From Leptodontidium sp. MPI-SDFR-AT-0119 (taxonomy: Eukaryota; Ascomycota; Leotiomycetes; Helotiales; Leptodontidiaceae): 64,000 nt of DNA. The translations under genes and the position numbers were made by a program. The stretch is taken from the NCBI GenBank assembly GCA_020726505.1, contig JAHLEZ010000006.1, positions 930,001 through 994,000 on the forward strand, in the 5' to 3' direction. Below the pieces are notes generated by a model. It made no database searches. It was not told where the DNA came from and was given only the letters and a program-made list of their open reading frames with translations. Positions 58,236 through 64,000 of this stretch are shown here, in pieces (within the stretch, counting starts at the first letter, position 1; each line of letters starts with the position of its first letter).

Positions 58236-58984
58236 ACTCTCACACCTCGGCTCAGATTTACAACTAGCCGTGACGAGGGGTGAGTCCACTCCGCAAAGGT
58301 GGAATTGGAAAGGCAATTGTGCCCTTCATTTGGTACATGAGATTAGAAAGAATAACACCTTCGATACTAGGTTATCAGTTGCCTGCAAAGAAGTTGAGAG
58401 ATGGTGATGTAGTGCACTGGTGATGGGAGAAGAAGTCAAGAGTGGAGTGAGGGGTGGGTCATCTAGCACTCGCTAAATTCTCGTTTGTCCAATCAATCTC
58501 CAACACTGCGAATTGTGAGGTTCGTGTGCACGCAAACTGTCGTATCAAGGAGGAATTCCCGTTGGGAGAAAAGGGAATTGGTGGAAGTGAACTGTTACTG
58601 AATGCTTGCAGAAATGCTCGAGACTTCAGAAGTTAAATGTCTCTGGTCTGGGTTATTTTAGGCAGTATTAAGAGCGGTTGGGAACAAAACAATGTTGTCA
58701 CCAGAGTTGCAAGAAAGTTTGGGTTGACCCGAATTGAGGCAACGCAACGCTCATAAGCCTAGTTTGTCAGAAAGTTCATTAAATTTCCGATACCGTCGCA
58801 ATTGTGCAATATTTCCTCCAATCCGATTCTCAAGTGCATCGAGAGAAGAAGTCCCTGGTCGACTTATCGGTGTCGCAAATCCATGTGCCCCCAGAACCTT
58901 CCCTGCAAATCTGAGCCGAAGTTTTGACTGCTGACTATGTGTCAGAACATTGGCTTGCAATACTTTTAAAAGTGAAATCTGACA
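58236..58984. other. Intergenic region with an unexplained minus-strand frame
   Basis: No gene is supported. A 69-codon minus-strand frame at 58751-58960 (with strings FAGKVLGAHGFATPISRPG and NIAQLRRYRKFNEL) has balanced, protein-like composition and may be a relic exon. I found no splice partner or family. Confidence 0.35.
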
Positions 58985-59283
58985 TTATCCAACACAGTAC
59001 GGGATTCCAGCGAAGACCTGGCAGTCCTGGCCGGGATCGCACTTGGCAGCGAACTTCCAGTGACCGGTGGGGTCACAGACCATCTGGGAAACCATGTCAG
59101 TTGAAATTTATAGAGTGTGCTAGAAAGATAACTTACGATTGAAGGTGGAAGGCTGCTGAAGTTGCAGATGTAGAAATTTGGGTTGCAGTCCCGAGCAGCG
59201 GCGGTCAGCTCGGTGGGAGCAGCCTTGGCGCCGACGGCGAAGGTGACACAGAGGACTGCGAGAGAAGAGAGCTTGAATTGCAT
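58985..59283 (-). CDS. Small secreted six-cysteine protein
   Basis: Two exons, 59137-59283 and 58985-59083, give 81 residues. The signal peptide is clear (MQFKLSSLAVLCVTFAVGAKA). The mature part of about 60 residues has six cysteines: DC, six residues, C, then VCDPTGHW, AKC, QDC and PYC near the end (GIPYCVG). The intron is phase 0, between the second and third cysteine. The size, secretion signal and even number of cysteines fit a fungal effector-like or antimicrobial-like secreted protein. The family is not recognised and no activity can be stated. A related frame lies 0.7 kb away with the same cysteine spacing and intron position. The start codon sits 7 nt from an 8-bp tandem repeat. Confidence 0.85.
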
Positions 59284-59290
59284 GATCGGT

Positions 59291-59420
59291 GGTTATGTGG
59301 TTATGTGGTTGTGTGGTTGTGTGGTTGTGTGGTTGTGTGGTTGTGTGGTTGTGTGGTTATGTGGTTATGTGGTTGTGTGGTTGTGTGGTTGTGTGGTTGT
59401 GTGGTTATGTGGTTGTGTGG
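59291..59420. repeat. 8-bp minisatellite GGTTRTGT, about 16 copies
   Basis: Tandem GGTTATGT and GGTTGTGT units, about 130 bp. It starts 7 nt upstream of the ATG of the small secreted protein gene (minus strand), so it occupies the leader or core promoter. Only the fifth base of the unit varies (A or G). Confidence 0.95.
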
Positions 59421-59512
59421 TTTTGGTTTGGGCAGCGTTTGTGATAGAGGTGATTGAGACAGAAGTCTATGTTTAGATATGGAGTGCGAGAAATAGAAGA
59501 GCTGTCGGATGT

Positions 59513-59532
59513 ATGTGTGTGTGTGTGTGTGT
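59513..59532. repeat. TG dinucleotide repeat
   Basis: About ten TG units, 90 bp beyond the minisatellite, in the same upstream region. Confidence 0.85.
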
Positions 59533-59971
59533 TTGAGTTGAAGAAGGAACAAAGATTTGGGAGGTCGGAGGCCGATATTGATAGACGAGTTTAATGGTCA
59601 ACATACCCTCATGAGATTCCATACTACCTAATATTCACTGTTGCGGTATCCATGGAGAGAATCAGACAGATGGGGGAGGAAAGTTGGTCCAATATGGCAA
59701 GCACAGACCAACTGATGGCACTATGGGCGAATGGGAGCACAAATGTCATAAATTCACATCAAAAAGGGAAATCAAAGTGCGCAAAATTCATGTATTAGAG
59801 GTCATCAAAGTGAGTCCCCAGTGACCGTCCGTCCAACATCCCCAAATCGCAAACCCAAACCCATGCCGAAGCCTCTATCACGAGTCTTATGTGAATCTAG
59901 TCCAGCTCCCATTTTGATGAAGTCCTTGTCAGTTCAGGTTCCCGTTGTTGCTTTGAAATGTTGAGCTCACA

Positions 59972-60259
59972 TTAAACGCAGTGAGGAATGCCATCGAAGT
60001 AGGCGCAGGACTGGCCAGCACCACAATTGGCAGCGTTGACCCATTTGCCAGTTGTATCACAGATCACCTGAAGCACAACTTGATTAGAGATTAAATATAT
60101 CAGAGTAGAAATAGTATTCACAATACTGACGGGGTATCTCATGTTGTCTCAAGCAAAAAAGCCAGCAAGGCATCCTTTAGTAGTAGGAGTAGTTACAGTA
60201 CTGATTGCTATGGTAAGGACAAGGAGCACGATGGAGGCTGAGATTGATTTGACGTGCAT
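59972..60259 (-). pseudogene. Paralogue of the small secreted protein, TGA at cysteine 2
   Basis: Two exons, 60131-60259 and 59972-60067, with a phase-0 intron at the same place as in the neighbour. The signal peptide is HVKSISASIVLLVLTIAIS. First cysteine in TKGC, six residues, then TGA at 60151-60149 exactly where the neighbour has its second cysteine. After the TGA the frame stays open, is spliced in phase, and continues with ICDTTGKW, NC, SC and GIPHC, with spacing identical to the intact copy. The alignment of ICDTTGKWVNAANC with VCDPTGHWKFAAKC makes paralogy clear. TGA differs from the cysteine codons TGC and TGT by one base. The simplest reading is a recent nonsense mutation, otherwise a sequencing error. 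Confidence 0.75.
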
Positions 60260-60878
60260 GTTGGTTTAGGTATTGAGGAGGAGGCTTGGTAGTGTGTTGT
60301 CTGTTATTGACTGAGACTTGCAAGAGGTAAGAAGAAGAGGGTGTGTGGTGTTCTGCTTGCAAAGAACTCAAAGTAAGCTAAAGTTTCAATTGGCTTCCTT
60401 TATACTTGATCTGAAGCAACATTCAGCCATTCAAAATAAACAGAGCCAGATGAATACTTAGGATATTATCAATACAGCCAACACAATTTCCAAGGCAATT
60501 CGGTGAATGGAGCCTACAGTTCACCAATACAATCTGGAGGTAGCTGTTCTGAGCATGTCTTTGCCTTATTGAATTGAATTCTCTATTGAAACGGAACACC
60601 GAGCACCGAACTTCATATTTACATAATTTCCAGATTTTTCTCGATTTGTGCTGTACATAGTGAATTCTGAATTAGCACAGGAGGAAAAAACCTCGAGACG
60701 ACAATTGACCGTAACACCAAACCTTCTATAGGGAGATGATCTCCACACTCATCGTAAGATGGATGCTTCTATGAGTGGTACTAGTAGATTTCTTTCATAA
60801 CGGAGTGACCTCTGTTCTCAAATCCGCTTGCTTTCCCAGTCTCTGTTGTAAGTGAGCCCTCGGACTCCTACAGTCACC
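60260..60878. other. AT-rich intergenic region
   Basis: Upstream of the TGA-interrupted paralogue. No gene or repeat is recognised. Confidence 0.4.
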
Positions 60879-61316
60879 GTCAACTGGTATTAACCTTTTA
60901 CCCGAAACACACCAAAACGCTACCTTTCCCACTTTCTTTATCATAAGCCATATGTTTTTAGATGAGTATTCCTTCTCGCGTTAGATTATTTTTAATAATT
61001 TCAAACTTTTGTGTAATTATGACTTTTGTTAAAAAATAGCTAATATTAAATTTCGCTGGGTTAAAGTGCGGCGGGTGAATTTTGGGTCATATTTTGCGGG
61101 TAAAGTAACCTTTTCAACCCACTCCTGCCCTTACCCCACAATAACTTATTTCCACAACACTTAAAAAGAAATCCGAATTAGTAAAAGTATACTTAGTACT
61201 CTATTTAAGAAGTGTAGTGAAGATTAAAAAATTGTATTAAAGAGAATGGGGTTAAATTTACTGTTTTTTAAGGTGAGTTTTGGTGTGTTTTGGGCAAAAG
61301 GTTAATATCAGTTGCC
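60879..61316. mobile_element. MITE-like element with 46-bp inverted repeats
   Basis: The left end (60879-60925), containing TATTAACCTTTTACCCGAAA and CACACCAAAAC, is mirrored at the right end (61270-61316). The reverse complement of the right end reads TATTAACCTTTTGCCCAAAA and CACACCAAAAC. The arms differ at a handful of places, mostly G/A transitions, plus a one-base indel. The roughly 340-bp interior is very AT-rich with no transposase frame. TA flanks the TTAACC core on both sides, as for Tc1/mariner-type insertions, but the similarity extends a few bases outside TA, so the true ends are uncertain. It is a non-autonomous DNA element or relic. Confidence 0.7.
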
Positions 61317-62084
61317 TAGTACTGTACCAGATTGCCCATCAATAACGCTCGCTAAATGTTAGTGGTGGGCATTTCCAATGAATGGAAAGCAGTAGCCAGG
61401 ATGGAATATTGTTAATACAGCCTGAAGGCCACAAAACTTTACAAAATTAGCGATGGAGACCTGTTATCTATTTACTTAAGCAACTGAATATCACAACAAT
61501 ATCAAGATATAGGAACATGAGAATATCTGGCCTAAAACTAATCAATCTAAAAGTTTTCATATTTTCATACTTCCGCAACCTGTAGTGTAGTAACGATCTG
61601 CAAAATAGGAGAATTCCATGTTGTAGTTTGCTACTGCCCGAGACGGTTAGTGCGGGGTCAATGACCCCGAGTTCAAACAGGTGCAGCTTCAGAAATTGTA
61701 AGCTAGCTGCATGCTGCTTCAAGGTAAAGACCTGGGAATAAATATCATACCGGAATAAATTCGGGTTCCTGGTCTACAATAATTACAACTCCTGACTACC
61801 ACTTTGGTCCTTCGCCAGAATGAGATCGAGTCCGAAAACCCCTATACAATGGATTTGCTGTCATCTTTTCATGATGCCCACCAAGTCTTTGGGATGTGTA
61901 TATTGGTATGAAACTTGAATCGTCATCGACGTGATCGTCTGATCTATTCCAACAAGAAAAAGTGAAACGTTTCAAATTTGACTTTGTTTTGAAACGTCAT
62001 TTGTTAAGCGAGTCCAGCGATTTAACATGTATATTCCCGCGATGACTTCGTTTCAGCACACATCCTTCGCTCCGTACCGCAATC
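61317..62084. other. AT-rich intergenic region before the GH47 gene
   Basis: Promoter side of the mannosidase gene. No coding frame is supported. Confidence 0.4.
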
Positions 62085-64000
62085 ATGAAGCTTGTTCATT
62101 TCGGTCTTATATCTGCTGTGCTCGCGGCTCAAGCCCTGCCCGCTGATCCAGGATGCAAGCGGATTCAGTATCAATTTCCAGCCGGGTCAGGAAACCCGGC
62201 TAGAGCACAGGCTGTTGCAGCTGCCTACAGGAGAGTCTATGGCGAATACGAAAAGTACTGCTTTGGCAAAGATGGACTGCAACCGATCACGAAAACATGC
62301 GATGAGGGGTCGCTGTGGGGGTTTGGTGGAACGATCATCGATGGCCTCGATACGGCAATTATCATGAACCTTACAGACATTGTTGAGAAGGGTCTCTCAA
62401 ATACTGCAAAGGTAGATTTCTCGTAAGTCACGAAAATCCTACATCTCGAAAGTGAATCAGCTGATGAGATAGAAACGCAAATACTCTGGTTGAGCTATTT
62501 GATGCGAATATCAGAATTATTGCAGGGTAGGTACTTCTCGCTGGTGTTCGAGTAGATACAACTGACTTCTCTGCAGGCTGCTGAGTGCTTACGATCTTCT
62601 CACGAGCGGCATGTTCTACAACGACTACCCCAAAGATCAGATCAACGCACTTCTAGTAGGAGCCAAAATATTAGCAACGAACTTGAAGCCATGCTTTGAT
62701 ACGCCGTCTGGAGTTCCAGCTTCATTTACGAATTTCACAACCAAGAAACCAGTTGATGGATTCCAATATACGTCACCAAATGAGCCACCATTCGATGGTA
62801 AATCACATAAAGCACAGAATACAGCAGTCTCTGGTACTTTGATTCTGGAGTATTTTCGCCTTTCGGACTTGACAGGAGATGATTCTTTCGCCGCTTTGGT
62901 AGGGCTTCTCAATTTAATGAACTTGGTCAGATTCTCTGATATGTTCTAGGCACGCAAAGCAGAATCGCATTTGATCAATCCTAAGCCAACTCCAAAATAC
63001 CCCGGACTTGTTGGTGGGCAAGTTGATACCGACACGGGAGAATTCCTTGACTACAACTTCGGGTGGCAGAGTGGGGTTGACAGCTTCTTTGAAGTAAGTC
63101 TCTTGTTCATTGTATCGACTACGAATACGGCCTGAAAGAGTTGCAGTACCTCATCAAAACCCACATCTATGATCCCAGGCAGGATAGAGGCTCAAAGTAT
63201 TTGAAATTTTGGACCGTAGCGGTGGAATCCAGCATGAAGTATGATATAGTGTCGCCATATGGCTTCCCTAACCTCAAGTTTCTCAGCAACACCGATACCA
63301 TGGGAAATCTCAAATATAGTATAGATGACTATGTATATGATCTAATCGCTAGGTGACTTTTAAGCTAACCTATCTCAGACTTGTTTTGCTGGTGGAAACT
63401 TCTTGCTTGGCGGAGCTTACTTGGAGCGACAGGACATCAAGGATGCAGGACTTGCTCTGACAAACTCATGTCACCAAGCATATAACACCACCGTCACTGG
63501 ACTTGGACCACTAAGTTCAAATATTCTTCTTCTGATTTAAGTTAGACTAACTGACTTGAAGCAGCTTTGGCATGGTACAACGAGAACAACACTGCATGGA
63601 ACCCCACCTACGATAACAACACCAAGCTTCGTGCTTATGCAGTTAAGAACGGATACTTTATTCCTCCTGAAGGATATTCTGCCGTGTATTTCAGTTTTCC
63701 TGAGACAATTGAATCCATTTGGTACGCATGGCGAATCACCGGAGATGCGAGATGGCAAGAGTACAACTGGGAAATCTTCAATGCACTGAACACGACTCGG
63801 TCCAAAGATATTCCGTATTGGGAAATTCTTAATGTGAATGAGCCGCACGGTGGAGGCTCATGGAACTCCCTTTCCACGTGAGTTTCTCGTCTTCGAATCG
63901 TACTGATAAATTAGCTGAGTTTTTCGTATCAGATACTTCTTCGCCGAAACACTCAAGTATCTTTACTTGTCATTCACAGATCCTAAAATGGTCAGCTTGG
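62085..64000 (+). CDS. Secreted GH47 alpha-1,2-mannosidase, 3' end beyond window
   Basis: Glycoside hydrolase family 47 class I mannosidase, trimming alpha-1,2-linked mannose from N-glycans. Eight exons are visible: 62085-62422, 62473-62526, 62577-62898, 62950-63093, 63147-63332, 63379-63514, 63565-63877 and 63934 onward. The gene runs past the end of the window. The signal peptide is KLVHFGLISAVLAAQALPA. GH47 landmarks are AVAAAYRRVYGEYEKYCFGK, WGFGGTIIDGLDTAIIMNL, GLLSAYDLL, GGQVDTDTGEF, NFGWQSGVDSFFEYLIK, LTNSCHQAYNTT and YFSFPETIESIWYAWRITGD. The secretion signal without a membrane anchor fits the extracellular group of filamentous fungi rather than the ER or Golgi form. The donor of intron 6 (GTTCAA) is weak, so that boundary is the least sure. 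All phases are consistent up to the edge. Confidence 0.93.

Noticed and set aside
59183..59552. Repetitive open frames on both strands across the minisatellite
   Set aside because: They are produced by the 8-bp repeat itself (VVWLCGC-like and HNHTTTQP-like products) and overlap the leader of the secreted-protein gene.

Overview
The window reads as nuclear DNA of a filamentous ascomycete (Pezizomycotina). The genes have many short GT-AG introns of about 45-70 nt. There are three Zn2Cys6 regulators, a GH47 mannosidase and a LaeA-like methyltransferase, plus ordinary eukaryotic genes (Mcd4, Msp1, GCP2, a proteasome alpha subunit). A placement in Leotiomycetes is only an impression. All exon models were built by hand from splice consensus, reading phase and remembered family motifs. 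No database search was possible.

Layout. 1-6.8 kb: a LysM-domain protein and a Zn2Cys6 activator of the FarA/CTF1-beta type, both on the minus strand. 6.8-9.8 kb: no gene, but an inverted-repeat element at 8839-9380. 9.8-17.4 kb: housekeeping genes (MCD4, a Csm1/Pcs1 monopolin subunit, MSP1). 18.2-21.4 kb: cystathionine beta-lyase and a single-pass membrane glycoprotein. 21.4-24.5 kb: gene-poor, with one doubtful TGA-interrupted reading frame. 24.5-29.5 kb: a divergent pair of methyltransferases, one O-methyltransferase and one LaeA-like. 31-36.7 kb: methylenetetrahydrofolate reductase, an Arg/Ser-rich protein and an Aim41/YqeY protein. 36.7-40.9 kb: no gene seen. 40.9-49.2 kb: a second Zn2Cys6 factor, then proteasome alpha-5 and gamma-tubulin complex component 2 sharing a 261-bp divergent promoter.

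49.9-64 kb is the accessory part. It holds an epoxide-hydrolase-like enzyme, an MFS transporter, an amidase and a third Zn2Cys6 factor packed together, which looks like a small amide uptake and breakdown cluster. Next come two tandem small secreted six-cysteine genes. One is intact and has a 16-copy 8-bp repeat directly against its start codon. The other carries TGA exactly where the second conserved cysteine should be. An AT-rich stretch with a second MITE-like element follows, then a secreted GH47 alpha-mannosidase that runs off the end.

Two genes serve methionine synthesis: cystathionine beta-lyase makes homocysteine, and the reductase makes the methyl donor used to methylate it. They are 13 kb apart and not obviously co-regulated.
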